Of a DNA stretch of 64,000 bases, positions 16,857 through 25,770 are shown one piece after another. The stretch's first letter is position 1. Each line of letters opens with the position of its first letter. Position numbers and translations under genes: made by a program. The notes under the pieces are model-generated. The model saw nothing but the letters and a program-made list of their open reading frames with translations, had not been told where the DNA came from and did no database searches. Source of the DNA: Nocardia sp. NBC_01730 (lineage in GTDB: Bacteria; Actinomycetota; Actinomycetes; Mycobacteriales; Mycobacteriaceae); assembly GCF_035920445.1 (NCBI RefSeq), contig NZ_CP109162.1, positions 6,386,001 to 6,450,000 on the forward strand, in the 5' to 3' direction.

Positions 16857-18257
16857 ATGTGTGACGAGGCCGCGGTGGTGGCGGACGGCTCGATTTCGAC
16901 GAAAACGGCCGTAACAACAACGGTAGTCCGGAATGTGAAGGCCGTCGACGAGGTGGCCGACGACGAGGCGTCGACCGCTGCCGACGATCGGTGCGATCGA
17001 GGCCGGGAGACCGAGCCCGACCCACCGCGCGGCCCGGCCGCGGTGATCGCGGCTGGTGTGCGGGACGGCTCGCTCCTGCCCACCAGGGTGGTGGCGGAGG
17101 CTGCCGCGCGGATCGCGGTGGATCGGAAGGCGAACGCGGTGAACGTCGCTCACACGGAGCGGGCGATGGCGGAGGCGGCGGCGCTGGAGCAGCGGGTCGA
17201 CCTCGACGTACTACCACTGGCCGGTGTTCCGGTCGCGATCGAGCACCGCATCCCGATCGAAGGCGAGGCGGGCACCGCCGAGCATCCGGTGGTGCGCCGG
17301 TTGCGTGCCGCGGGCGCGGTGGTCGTGTCGGCACCCGAACTCGGCCTGTGGGGCACGATCGATAGCCCGCGCAACCCGTGGAACAGCGCGCGCTGCGCGG
17401 GCGGCGCATCCGGTGCGGCGGTCGCAGCGGGACTGGTTCCGGTGGCGTACGGCAGCGACGGGCTCGGCTCGGTGCGCGTGGCCGCGGCCTGCTGTGGAGT
17501 GTTCGGGATCAAGCCGGGACGCTGCACCGTGCCCGTCGTGATCGGCGCCGACGCCTGGTCGGGCATGGTCGAAAACGGTGTGCTCGCGACGACGGTCGGT
17601 GACGCGGCGCTCGCGCTATCGGTCATGGCGGCGCGACCGGACCTTGCCGAGGTGGATCCACCCGGTCGACTACGCATCGGATTGGCCCTGAATCCATCGG
17701 CCCGCCTCTTCCGCATCGATCGGCACTGGACGGCGGCCGCCCGCAGGGCGGGATCGGTCGCCGAGGCAGCGGGCCATGTCGTCGAGCCGACCGCGTTGCC
17801 CTACGACAACGCTTTGTTCTCGGTCTTTCTGCGCTGGCTGTCCGCCACCGCGGTACCGGATGACGGTCGCCTGTCGTGGCGCACCCGCCGCCACCTCGCC
17901 CTCGGCCGGTTCGTGCAGCGGCTGGTGCGTCCGGCCCAGATCGACCGGGTGGAGGCGCGATTGCTGGAATTCTTCGACCACTACGACGTGGTGATCACGC
18001 CCGCGCTCACCGCCCCGCCGCCCAAAGTGCGGGCCCGGCACACCTGCCGTCAGCCCTCCTGCGCGCGGTTCTCGCCATTCATCCCGCTGTGGAATCTGGT
18101 CGGCTGGCCCGCCGCCTCCGTGCCGATGGGCATGCAACGACGTGCGGGCACTCCCGTGGCCGCACAGCTCTCCGGTCCGCCGGGCAGCGAATCCACCCTG
18201 TTGCGACTATCCGCGCAGCTGGAGATCAGCAAGCCATGGAAGCGCATCGCGCCATGA
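16857..18257 (+). CDS. Amidase-signature-fold protein lacking catalytic residues
   Basis: A 466-residue member of the amidase signature family. The nucleophile region is recognisable (YGSDGLGSVRVAAACCGVFG, then IKPG), so the Ser in GSVR is kept. The catalytic Lys of the usual PVAVKD motif is Glu (GVPVAIEHRI), and the first Ser of GGSSGG is Ala (GGASGAA). Both helper residues of the Ser-Ser-Lys triad are therefore missing, and hydrolysis is unlikely. ATG 16857 follows GGGGGA; a TTG at 16728 would extend it implausibly. It is divergent from the kinase operon and convergent with the LysR gene, 6 nt away. Confidence 0.82.
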   Translation: MCDEAAVVADGSISTKTAVTTTVVRNVKAVDEVADDEASTAADDRCDRGRETEPDPPRGPAAVIAAGVRDGSLLPTRVVAEAAARIAVDRKANAVNVAHTERAMAEAAALEQRVDLDVLPLAGVPVAIEHRIPIEGEAGTAEHPVVRRLRAAGAVVVSAPELGLWGTIDSPRNPWNSARCAGGASGAAVAAGLVPVAYGSDGLGSVRVAAACCGVFGIKPGRCTVPVVIGADAWSGMVENGVLATTVGDAALALSVMAARPDLAEVDPPGRLRIGLALNPSARLFRIDRHWTAAARRAGSVAEAAGHVVEPTALPYDNALFSVFLRWLSATAVPDDGRLSWRTRRHLALGRFVQRLVRPAQIDRVEARLLEFFDHYDVVITPALTAPPPKVRARHTCRQPSCARFSPFIPLWNLVGWPAASVPMGMQRRAGTPVAAQLSGPPGSESTLLRLSAQLEISKPWKRIAP

Positions 18258-18263
18258 GCCGGC

Positions 18264-19151
18264 TCAGACGCTGACCGTCGGCCGCTGTGTGGCGAACCCA
18301 CCGTCGACGGCTCGCCCGGCGAATTCGAGGATGGTGGGTCGGCTGTCGTCGGCCCGCCACGCTACGGCGAGCTCGCACGGTGCGAGCCCGGACACCGGGC
18401 GCGCGGTCAGGCCGGGCCAGCGGTACATCGGTACGTTGTTCTCGGCAAGCAGGCAGACGCCCAAGCCGAGGCTCACCGCCTCCAGCTTGTCCTCGGGCGT
18501 CGCGGCCTCCGCGCCGATCTTCGGCTGGCGGCCGCCCCGCCCGTCGTTGCCCAGCCAGAAATCGCGTACCGCACCGGCTTCGGTGGGCAGCGCGACGAAC
18601 GGCTCGTCGAGCAAATCGGCGAACTCGATGGTCTCCGAACCGGCCAGCGGGTGGTTCTCCGGGAGCAGCACCCAGCGCGGCTCGGTGCGCAGCACCTGCC
18701 AGCGGTAGCGGTTGTGGTCCGGCAGCGGCAGCCAGACCAGTGCCAAGTCGGCCTGCCGACCCGCAAGTCCGCTGGACGGGTCGGTCCACGACGCCGCGTG
18801 CAGCGCGAGGCGGTGTCCGCTCGCGCTCTCCAGGTCGTTGAGCAGGCCGCGGCCGAGCGCGGACTGGATGCCGACGCGCAGCACCTCGCCGGCTTCCTGC
18901 AGGGAGACGTTCGTGACCTCCCACAGCTCCAGGATCTTGCGGGCGCCTTCGAGCAGCTCTTTACCCGCGACGGTCAGCGCGACACTTCGCTGGTTGCGGT
19001 CGAACAGCACCACGTCGAGTTGGCGTTCCAATTGACGGATCTGACGCGACAGGGTGGGCTGAGCGATGTGCAGCCGTTGAGCGGCGTTGGTGAAGTGCAG
19101 TTCCTCAGCGACGGCGACGAAATACCGCAGGTCGCGCAAATGCGGGTCCAT
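18264..19151 (-). CDS. LysR family transcriptional regulator
   Basis: A 295-residue LysR-type regulator. The N-terminal winged helix reads LRYFVAVAEELHFTNAAQRL then HIAQPTLSRQIRQLE, and the effector domain runs from about residue 90 (VLRVGIQSALGRGLL). The ATG 19151 start gives the standard length. LysR genes are usually divergent from their target, but the adjacent 400 bp on the plus strand holds no gene, so the regulated operon is not evident. It could act on the convergent amidase-like gene or on genes elsewhere. Confidence 0.9.
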   Translation of the reverse strand: MDPHLRDLRYFVAVAEELHFTNAAQRLHIAQPTLSRQIRQLERQLDVVLFDRNQRSVALTVAGKELLEGARKILELWEVTNVSLQEAGEVLRVGIQSALGRGLLNDLESASGHRLALHAASWTDPSSGLAGRQADLALVWLPLPDHNRYRWQVLRTEPRWVLLPENHPLAGSETIEFADLLDEPFVALPTEAGAVRDFWLGNDGRGGRQPKIGAEAATPEDKLEAVSLGLGVCLLAENNVPMYRWPGLTARPVSGLAPCELAVAWRADDSRPTILEFAGRAVDGGFATQRPTVSV

Positions 19152-19433
19152 AGCCCCTTGCTATCAGAATCGGTCCTGAATTTCCAGCCATATCAGGCCG
19201 GAAAGTTCGGATACTGGCGCCAAAACAGTCGGCGGGTTTGTTAGAGACAGCATATTGGCTGACGTGGTCCTCCGCACCATGAAGTTGGCGAATGTGCGGC
19301 ATGTCGCCAGATCCTTTGCCTGCCATTTCATAATTGGGCGCTTGACCAGCTGAAATGGCGATGTATCCGGATGGTCGATGGCCGGCTGTAGCCGCCTCGT
19401 CGTTTGCCGGCGACCGGCTGGAGATCCCCCGTG

Positions 19434-19452
19434 TAATGTAAGGCAAAGCTTA
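19434..19452. promoter_or_regulatory. IdeR/DtxR-like iron box
   Basis: The 19-bp sequence TAATGTAAGGCAAAGCTTA fits the DtxR/IdeR consensus TWAGGTTAGSCTAACCTWA at 15 of 19 positions by eye and is built around TAAG...CTTA. Such boxes mediate iron-dependent repression. No iron gene is adjacent, so function here is uncertain. Confidence 0.45.
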
Positions 19453-19468
19453 TGTGATTTTAGTCACA
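19453..19468. promoter_or_regulatory. CRP/GlxR-like palindrome
   Basis: TGTGA at 19453-19457 and TCACA at 19464-19468 with a 6-nt spacer reproduce the CRP/GlxR core TGTGA-N6-TCACA exactly. It abuts the IdeR-like box. No gene lies immediately downstream on either strand. Confidence 0.45.
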
Positions 19469-19515
19469 TCAATGGTGACGCTGATCGGACCGCTCAGGCC
19501 CGGACGCACGCGTCA

Positions 19516-19542
19516 CCGCGGTCGGGACAGTCCCGACCGCGG
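19516..19542 (-). terminator. Terminator of the ALDH-SDR operon
   Basis: CCGCGGTCGGGA at 19516-19527 and TCCCGACCGCGG at 19531-19542 form a perfect 12-bp stem with a 3-nt loop. It begins 14 nt beyond the SDR stop codon on the minus strand. No long U-tract is present, as is usual in actinobacteria. Confidence 0.75.
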
Positions 19543-19555
19543 CTCCAGACGCCGA

Positions 19556-20389
19556 TCACACGCTGCGGGCCCGCTCCTCGTACGCCTTGCGCTTGTCGGC
19601 ATCTACGTCATCGAGGAACGCGTGGCCGGAGCCGAGCGCCCTGCCGATGCGGTCGCCGAGGGCCTCCGGCAGTAGACCGACCACCTGGGCGATGAATCCC
19701 GCGAGCGCGGTCACCCTGACCTTGGACTTAGGCGCGATGATCAGCTCGACGACGGCGTCGGCGATCTCCTCCGGCTCGGCCGCCCGCAGCGGACCTGGCG
19801 AGGTGACGCCGGAACCGAGCTCGGTGTTGGTCAGCGTGGGCAGCACGGAGGAGAAGTGCACACCGGAGCCCCGGTACTCCTCGCGCAGCGTGTCGGTGAA
19901 TCCGAGCACCGCGTGCTTGCTGGCGTTGTACGTGGCCAGGCCGGGAATGTGCGTCTCGCCCGCCAGCGACGCGATGTTGATGATGTGCCCGCTGCCGCGC
20001 GGCAGCATTCGGGCGAGGCCGAGCTTGGAGCCCAGGATCACACCGTAGACGTTGATGTCCAAGATCCGGCGGGTGATCTGATCCGGCTCGTCGACCAGCT
20101 TCCCGGTCGGCATGATGCCCGCGTTGTTGATCAAGACGTCGATCGGGCCGAGGGTGCGCTCCACCTCGTCGAGAAAGCTCTCGAACGACGTCGGGTCGGT
20201 GACGTCGAGCTTGCCGTACAGCTCGAAGCCGCGCGCCGTGCCCGACTCCTTGACGGTGGTCTCGTCGATGTCGCCGATCGCGGTCCGCGCGCCGAGTGCC
20301 TGCAGCGCGGTCGCGGTGGCCAGCCCGATGCCGCGGGCGCCGCCAGTGATGACGACGACCTTGCCGCGGATTCTTGCCGAGCCGGTCAC
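19556..20389 (-). CDS. Short-chain dehydrogenase/reductase
   Basis: A 277-residue classical SDR. VVITGGARGIGLA is the NAD(P)-binding glycine motif, INNAGIMP is the structural NNAG motif, and YNASK carries the catalytic Tyr and Lys with Ser in NIASLAGE. The GTG 20389 start overlaps the ALDH stop as GTGA, so the two are translationally coupled and likely act in sequence (alcohol or ketone to aldehyde/acid chemistry). Asp in IGDID after the second strand suggests NAD preference. The substrate is unknown. Confidence 0.88.
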   Translation of the reverse strand: MTGSARIRGKVVVITGGARGIGLATATALQALGARTAIGDIDETTVKESGTARGFELYGKLDVTDPTSFESFLDEVERTLGPIDVLINNAGIMPTGKLVDEPDQITRRILDINVYGVILGSKLGLARMLPRGSGHIINIASLAGETHIPGLATYNASKHAVLGFTDTLREEYRGSGVHFSSVLPTLTNTELGSGVTSPGPLRAAEPEEIADAVVELIIAPKSKVRVTALAGFIAQVVGLLPEALGDRIGRALGSGHAFLDDVDADKRKAYEERARSV

Positions 20390-22038
20390 GGCTTCGCCTC
20401 GCTTCCGCTCGGCTTCGTCATGGCCGATGGCGCTGCGCCCGTGGCTCGCAGTTTCAAGACGGCGGGGAGGTCGAGGCGGCGCAGTCCGCGCGCGCCCGCG
20501 GCGCGCATGGCGCCGAGTGCGAACAGGAGCTTCGGCATCGAGTACGGGTACCAGAACAGTTCCTTCTGCTGGGTCGGCAGGATCGGCCTGGTGATCGCCT
20601 GCTGACGGCAGTACTTGCGAACGCCGTTCGCGCCGCCCCAGCGGGCGCCGACGCCGGAGAGACCCCAACCGCCCATCGGCAGCGCGTAGCTGAACAGGTT
20701 GGCGAAGACGTCGTTGATGTTGACCGCGCCCGCGTTCAGCTGCCGCGCGATTCGCTCACCGCGCTCTTTGTCGCCGGTCCACACCGAGGCCGACAGACCG
20801 TAGATCGAGTCGTTGGCCAGCCGGATCGCCTCCGCCTCGTCGGCCACCCGCATCACCGGCAGTGTCGGGCCGAAGGTCTCCTCGGTGACGCACGACATGG
20901 TGTGGTCGACGTCGACGAGCACGGTCGGCTCGAACGCGGTCCCGAATCCGGCCCGCTTGCCGCCGGTCAGCACCTTCGCACCCGCCGCGACGGCCTCGTC
21001 GACGTGGCGCTGCACGATGGTCACCTGGTTCTCGTTGGCCAGGGCGCCGATGTCGTATTCGGCGCCGCGGCCGTCGAGGCCTTGGCGCAGCGCCTCGACG
21101 TCGGCGGTGAGCTTGGCGACGAACTCGTCGTACACCGGCGCTTCGACATACACCCGCTCCACCGAGATGCAGACCTGGCCGGAGTTGAACATGCCGCCGA
21201 ACGCGATGCCGTGCGCGGCCCGGTCCAGGTCGGCGTCGGCGAGCACGATGGCCGGGTCCTTGCCGCCGAGCTCGAGACTGTAGGGGACCATCCGCTCCGC
21301 GCAGGCGGCGGCGATCTTACGGCCGGTCGCGGTGGAACCGGTGAACTGGATGTAGTCGGCATTGCCGACCACGGCGGCTCCGGTCGCGCCGCTGCCGGTG
21401 ACCACTGCGAACACCGGCGGAGCGCCGATTTCGGCCCAACCTCTTGCCAATTCCAGCGCGGACAGCGGCGTCACCTCGGACGGCTTGAGGATGACGGCGG
21501 CGCCCGCGGCGAGCGCGGGGAATACGTCCATCACCGGCATGGCCAGCGGGAAGTTCCACGGTGTGATGACGCCTACCACCGGGTAGGGCCGGTAGACCGT
21601 GGTCAGCCTCTTGACCCTGGCCAGCGGACTGTGTGGCGACGGATGGTCGTCGGCGAGGAACTTGGCCGCGCGGCGCGCGTAGTAGCCGATCACGTCGGTC
21701 GCGAAGCCCGGGTCGATCAGGGCGTCGACGCGCGGCTTCGCTGTCTCCGACTGCAGCACCGTGGCCAGGTTGTCGGTGTTGTCGATCAGCCAGTCCTGAA
21801 ACTTCAGCAGCCAGGCCTTGCGGCCGTCGGGGCCGATCGCCTCCCACTCCAGCTGGTACAGCCGCAGTTCTCGGACCTTGGCCGCGACCGCGTCGGCGGT
21901 CTCGTCGGGCACCGCGCCGACGACCTCACCGGTGCCGGGATTGCGCACCTCGATGACGGGAGGACCGTCGTTCTTCGCGGTCGTCTTGCGTGCCGGTGCC
22001 TTCTTGGTGGCGCCGGACGCTGGTTCGGTGTTGGCCAC
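20386..22038 (-). CDS. NAD(P)-dependent aldehyde dehydrogenase (succinate-semialdehyde dehydrogenase type)
   Basis: A 550-residue aldehyde dehydrogenase. GVITPWNFPLAMPVMDVFPA is the coenzyme region, ELGGKDPAIV carries the general-base Glu, and NSGQVCISVERVYV the catalytic Cys. It is longer than most: residues 1-25 are Ala/Lys-rich, and about 60 residues after the catalytic domain are basic. The overall pattern resembles actinobacterial succinic semialdehyde dehydrogenases, but specificity is not certain. It is divergent from a PucR/CdaR regulator, which probably controls it, and is coupled to the downstream SDR. Confidence 0.9.
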   Translation of the reverse strand: MANTEPASGATKKAPARKTTAKNDGPPVIEVRNPGTGEVVGAVPDETADAVAAKVRELRLYQLEWEAIGPDGRKAWLLKFQDWLIDNTDNLATVLQSETAKPRVDALIDPGFATDVIGYYARRAAKFLADDHPSPHSPLARVKRLTTVYRPYPVVGVITPWNFPLAMPVMDVFPALAAGAAVILKPSEVTPLSALELARGWAEIGAPPVFAVVTGSGATGAAVVGNADYIQFTGSTATGRKIAAACAERMVPYSLELGGKDPAIVLADADLDRAAHGIAFGGMFNSGQVCISVERVYVEAPVYDEFVAKLTADVEALRQGLDGRGAEYDIGALANENQVTIVQRHVDEAVAAGAKVLTGGKRAGFGTAFEPTVLVDVDHTMSCVTEETFGPTLPVMRVADEAEAIRLANDSIYGLSASVWTGDKERGERIARQLNAGAVNINDVFANLFSYALPMGGWGLSGVGARWGGANGVRKYCRQQAITRPILPTQQKELFWYPYSMPKLLFALGAMRAAGARGLRRLDLPAVLKLRATGAAPSAMTKPSGSEAKP

Positions 22039-22153
22039 TGCTGTTCTCCCACTGACGTTGCGCGGTCACTGCTGTGAATCAGATCACTGAACTATGATCG
22101 TGGCACAATCCGAACAGACTTTCTTGGCCTGATTTGTCAATGAAAGCGGTCTG

Positions 22154-22170
22154 GTTTGTCTCAGAGAAAC
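22154..22170. promoter_or_regulatory. Imperfect palindrome between ALDH and PucR genes
   Basis: GTTTGTCTCAGAGAAAC at 22154-22170 is a GTTT-TCTC / GAGA-AAC inverted repeat with one bulged base. It lies in the 180-bp divergent promoter region and is a candidate operator for the PucR-type regulator starting at 22219. Confidence 0.4.
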
Positions 22171-22218
22171 AAAACAGCGCTGAGAACCGTGGCCCCGCCG
22201 GGGCCGAAGGAGGTGACG

Positions 22219-23547
22219 ATGACGGTGCCCCCCTCTCCAGATGTCGCACCCCCGTTCAGCGAAGCGACGCGCACCGGGCAGGCCGGGCCCGCCCGCGACG
22301 ACGTGCGCGACTGGTTGGCCGACTACGTCTACGAGACGATGCGGACCGAGACGCTCGAACAGATCGTCACCCGACTGGACAACGTGATCATCGCGCGCAT
22401 CCCCGAACTCGCCGACCGCGATATGCGCCGCGACCTCGCGGCCAGCACGCGGGCACACGCCAGGATCGTGCTCAGTGGCCTGACCAGTGACGCCTTCGAT
22501 TTCCTTCTGCCGGAAGAGGCGCACACGTTCGCGCGTAGCGTGGCCCGGCGCGGATTCGAGCTGCGGCTGCTGCTGCGGGTCTATCACGTGGGCATGGAAG
22601 CGGTGCTCGACTATCTGACCGAGGTGGTGGAGCAACGGCAGGCGCCGCACGAGATCGAGCGCGTGGTGCTGCTGAGGTTGTTCGAGCGCGTGACCAAGTG
22701 GATGAACGCCTCGGTCGAATTGCTCACCGACACTTACATGGAGGAGCGCGAGCGCGTCCTACGCGCCGCGCTCAACCGTCGCGCCGAAACCGTCCGCGCG
22801 CTGCTCGCGGGCGACGACGTGGACATCGAGCAGGCCTCGGTGCGGCTGGGATATCGGTTGTCCCTGCAGCACCTCGCCTTCGTGCTGTGGACCGACGAGC
22901 AGACCGGCGCCGACCAAGAGGCGACCGGGCTGCTGGACCGGGTCGCGGCGAAACTGGCGTCGGCGGTCGGCAGCGGGCGTGTGCTCACGGTTCCGTCGGG
23001 CGCCAGCGGCATGTGGGCGTGGGCGGGTCTGGACGACGTGGGCCGCAGCGCCGAACTCGCGACGTCCGGCGCGTTGCGGCGGCTGGCGTCGGCCCACGTC
23101 GATGCCCCGGTACGGGTCGCGTTCGGGGTGCCAGCCGGTGGGATCGCCGGCTTCCGGCGTGGCCATCGCGAGGCGGTCGCCGCGCGGCAGGTCGCGGAGC
23201 GTGGGCCCGCGGGCGAGCGGCGGGTCACCGGGTATCGCGAGGTGGAGATTGCCTATCTGGCCGGCGTGGACGACACGGCCATGGTGGGGCTGATCGGGCG
23301 CGAGCTGGGCGCGCTGGCGGTCCGGGACACGAACGCCGCGCGTCTGCGCGAAACGTTGCACGCGTATCTGCGTAGTCACCGCAGCCCGGAGGCCACGGCG
23401 AAACTGCTCGGCGTGCACAAGAACACGGTCCGCTACCGGGTTCAGCGGATCGAGGAAGTGCTGGGATATCCGATCGAAGAGCGCAGTCTGCCGCTGGAGG
23501 TCGCGTTGGCCTGCGTCGCCGCCTACGGCACCGACGCGCTGCCCTGA
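22219..23547 (+). CDS. PucR/CdaR family transcriptional regulator
   Basis: A 442-residue regulator. A helical N-terminal region is followed by a CdaR GGDEF-like domain (about 200-330) and the C-terminal PucR helix-turn-helix LLGVHKNTVRYRVQRIEEVL. A near-perfect ribosome-binding site AAGGAGGTGA precedes ATG 22219; the frame is open 63 nt further but only from TTG. Family members sense metabolites and activate catabolic genes. The divergent ALDH-SDR operon is the obvious target. Confidence 0.9.
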   Translation: MTVPPSPDVAPPFSEATRTGQAGPARDDVRDWLADYVYETMRTETLEQIVTRLDNVIIARIPELADRDMRRDLAASTRAHARIVLSGLTSDAFDFLLPEEAHTFARSVARRGFELRLLLRVYHVGMEAVLDYLTEVVEQRQAPHEIERVVLLRLFERVTKWMNASVELLTDTYMEERERVLRAALNRRAETVRALLAGDDVDIEQASVRLGYRLSLQHLAFVLWTDEQTGADQEATGLLDRVAAKLASAVGSGRVLTVPSGASGMWAWAGLDDVGRSAELATSGALRRLASAHVDAPVRVAFGVPAGGIAGFRRGHREAVAARQVAERGPAGERRVTGYREVEIAYLAGVDDTAMVGLIGRELGALAVRDTNAARLRETLHAYLRSHRSPEATAKLLGVHKNTVRYRVQRIEEVLGYPIEERSLPLEVALACVAAYGTDALP

Positions 23548-23561
23548 ACCGGTCGGTTCGG

Positions 23562-23828
23562 CTACTCTCCGGCGGCGGGTTCGCGCGCGGCGATGCGGCG
23601 CAGCGGTGGTTCGGTGGTCGGCGCGACCCGGCGATCGGGCAGTTCCGCGAGCAGGGCGGTGGTCGCCGCCGCGATGGCCGCGACCGCCTTGTCGACGGCC
23701 GGTTTGGTGGTCGAACTCAGGCCGGACACGCCACCGACCTTGCGCACATACTGCAGTGCGGCGGCATAGATTTCCTGGTCGGTTGCGGCAGGTTCCAGGC
23801 CACGCAGGACGGTGATGTTTCTACACAT
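23562..23828 (-). CDS. DUF2277 family protein
   Basis: An 88-residue protein beginning MCRNITVLRGLEPAATDQEI, then ALQYVRKVGGVSGLS, which is the DUF2277 pattern (MCRNI start, conserved FVRK-like block). The family is widespread in actinobacteria and has no known function. The convergent PucR gene ends 14 nt away, with a small GAACC/GGTTC hairpin at its stop. Confidence 0.85.
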   Translation of the reverse strand: MCRNITVLRGLEPAATDQEIYAAALQYVRKVGGVSGLSSTTKPAVDKAVAAIAAATTALLAELPDRRVAPTTEPPLRRIAAREPAAGE

Positions 23829-23985
23829 GCGAGAACACTAGCTCCCGAGCACGACATGCGGCAGCGCAAAGAATTTGCTGATGTGAGATTCGGTTCGCCC
23901 CGTCGGCGCCGCGCGGGAGACGGACGGCACGGAGCCATCCGTGAATACTCAGTTTTCGCCAAGCTGGATAAGGAACAATCAGGGC

Positions 23986-24819
23986 ATGCCTTCGCGCGGT
24001 GTACCCACCTTGACGACCTTCCCGTACGCGGAACTCGACGAGCGGGAGGAGGACCATTGGTCCGGAGCCACGGTCTCCGACGACGAACTGCGGGCGCTGG
24101 CCCTCGGTGCCTTCTACTCGGCCCGGTGGGACGCCTTCCACGACGCGCTGCTGCTCGGACCGGAGCGCGAGCATCCGCTCGGCGACCGGCGCGAGCTGGC
24201 CATCGACACACTCACCGGCGCATGGGGCATCACCGACGGAACGGAGGCTCAGGCCTCGATGGAGCAGTTGCTGGACGGTATGCACGCCCCGCTCTACGCG
24301 CTGGTCCATCCGCTCGTGACGGCCTCGATCAACGCCAGCGAGCGTGACCGTTTCGGCGAGCGCGCCGACCGGCACCGGGCGTTCCTACGGCAGGTCGGCG
24401 CGTTCCGCGGGATGGACAATCCCGAGGCGCTTGTCCGCGACTACGACATCTGGTCGCAGGCGATCAAGATCGGTTTTACGGATCATCTGGCCAGGCCGCT
24501 GCCCAGTGACATCCACGCCTGGGATCTGGCAAGGGTGGTCGCGGTGGCCAGAATGGCCTACACCGCCGGCTACATCGAGGCCGACATGGCGTGGGACTAT
24601 CTGGCGCGCGCGCTGCCGCTGGCGCAGAGCAAGTACCGCAACTGGCGTCAGTTCGGCGACGCCTACCTGGCCGGGTGGACCTATTGGCAGGCCTGCGAGG
24701 ACCTGGCCGAGCTGAAGAACGGCGGCGTCGACCGCCGCAAGGAACTGTTGCGGCTGTGGCTGCGCCCGACCAGCCCGTGGCGGCGGGTCGCGCTGAACTC
24801 AGTTCCCGTCCGGGAGTGA
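23986..24819 (+). CDS. DUF1266 domain protein
   Basis: A 277-residue protein. The C-terminal half fits DUF1266: WDLARVVAVARMAYTAGYI, MAWDYLARAL, and YRNWRQFGDAYLAGWTYW. The N-terminal half has no recognised domain (LGAFYSARWDAFHDALL, LTGAWGITDG). No signal peptide is seen. ATG 23986 has AAGGA about 11 nt upstream; a GTG at 23941 is an alternative that adds 15 residues. It overlaps the convergent next gene by 21 bp. Function unknown. Confidence 0.75.
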   Translation: MPSRGVPTLTTFPYAELDEREEDHWSGATVSDDELRALALGAFYSARWDAFHDALLLGPEREHPLGDRRELAIDTLTGAWGITDGTEAQASMEQLLDGMHAPLYALVHPLVTASINASERDRFGERADRHRAFLRQVGAFRGMDNPEALVRDYDIWSQAIKIGFTDHLARPLPSDIHAWDLARVVAVARMAYTAGYIEADMAWDYLARALPLAQSKYRNWRQFGDAYLAGWTYWQACEDLAELKNGGVDRRKELLRLWLRPTSPWRRVALNSVPVRE

Positions 24820-25746
24820 GCGCAGGATGCCGCGGCCGTAGCGCTGGAACTGCGCGTCGTCGACCATGCCGAGGGAGTGCCGCTCGACGAGCAGCTCCCA
24901 CTCCGAATACAGCTGGGCCACACCTGGATCCGCGGGACCGCCGGCGCCATCGGCGGAATCGCGGCGCACCGCGAAGTTCACCGCGCAGGTGACCCGCTCG
25001 GTGTCGGCGCGATCGGTGCCCGTGAAGTGCAGTGTCAGGTTGCCGTCGTGCACATCCATGCCCGCTGCGCCGCGCGTCGCGCCGACCTCGCCTGGTCCGA
25101 GGGGAGGCGCGTCGGTGGTGCGTGCCCAGATGACCGCCGGAATGGGCAGTTCATGGGCGAAGCGCGCGTCGTCGCCGATCGCGATGAACAGCAGCCGTTC
25201 CGTCGTTGCGGCGAGCAGGCCAGGGCCGTTGCCCGCGGGCGAGTGTGCGACGGCCACGGCCGTCTCCAGTACATACTCGTCTGGCGTCACGTAACGATGC
25301 AGAGCTGCTATCGCGGACTTGGCCTCGCGGCGCGGTGTCATCCTGCAGGTCGCCCGGTCCACGTCCGCTCGGGTGGGACCGTTCCTGCTCCAGGTGGGGG
25401 CGGGCGGGTGCAGATCGGGGGCCGCCACGTCGATGCGCTGGGTGGCCAGGATCTGGGTGTTGATCCGGTCGATGATCTCGGCGGCCGCGGGGACGTCGTG
25501 CTCGGCGATCAGGACCGGTAGTGGCGTGCGGTCCGCGGGCACGCCGGTGAGCACGGGCGTCGGGTAACGCAGGTAGATCTCGATGACGACCGCGTCGTCC
25601 GCCCGTCGGTTCAGCCGGACCTTGAGCAGGTCCGAGACCGGAACGTCGAGTACACGCTCGCCTTCGGACCCTGGCCGCAGAACGATCAACCTTCCGCGAC
25701 CATGACGCACTATCGCTGTGGGTGTCCGTAGCTCGACTATGTCCAT
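24799..25746 (-). CDS. Hypothetical protein, possible PH-like/DUF4429-type domains
   Basis: A 315-residue soluble protein that I do not firmly recognise. The first 100 residues (HGRGRLIVLRPGS, VLDVPVSDLLKVRLNRRADD, VIEIYL) look like a PH-like fold of the DUF4429 kind, and the middle (LLAATTERLLFIAIGDD, VIWARTTD) like a second such fold. The C-terminus (LYSEWELLVERHSLGMVDDA, then QFQRY) resembles a short SHOCT-like oligomerisation helix. ATG 25746 is preceded by AGGGGGT. The frame continues to 25887 but passes through a dispersed repeat, so the shorter start is preferred. Confidence 0.6.
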   Translation of the reverse strand: MDIVELRTPTAIVRHGRGRLIVLRPGSEGERVLDVPVSDLLKVRLNRRADDAVVIEIYLRYPTPVLTGVPADRTPLPVLIAEHDVPAAAEIIDRINTQILATQRIDVAAPDLHPPAPTWSRNGPTRADVDRATCRMTPRREAKSAIAALHRYVTPDEYVLETAVAVAHSPAGNGPGLLAATTERLLFIAIGDDARFAHELPIPAVIWARTTDAPPLGPGEVGATRGAAGMDVHDGNLTLHFTGTDRADTERVTCAVNFAVRRDSADGAGGPADPGVAQLYSEWELLVERHSLGMVDDAQFQRYGRGILRSLPDGN

Positions 25747-25770
25747 ACCCCCTGCGCTCGTGTCGTATTT

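Larger units (their letters stand above)
19152..19515. other. Gene-poor gap of lower GC
   Basis: About 360 bp between the LysR start and the terminator of the SDR gene. The base composition is visibly less GC-rich than the flanks. Only short open frames occur and none has a credible start or recognisable product. It contains an IdeR-like box and a CRP-like palindrome (separate entries), so it may be the remains of a deleted regulated gene. Confidence 0.5.

Noticed and set aside
19105..19446. 113-codon minus-strand frame in the gap after the LysR gene
   Set aside because: It starts at TTG without a ribosome-binding site, overlaps the LysR start, and has no recognisable composition or domain.
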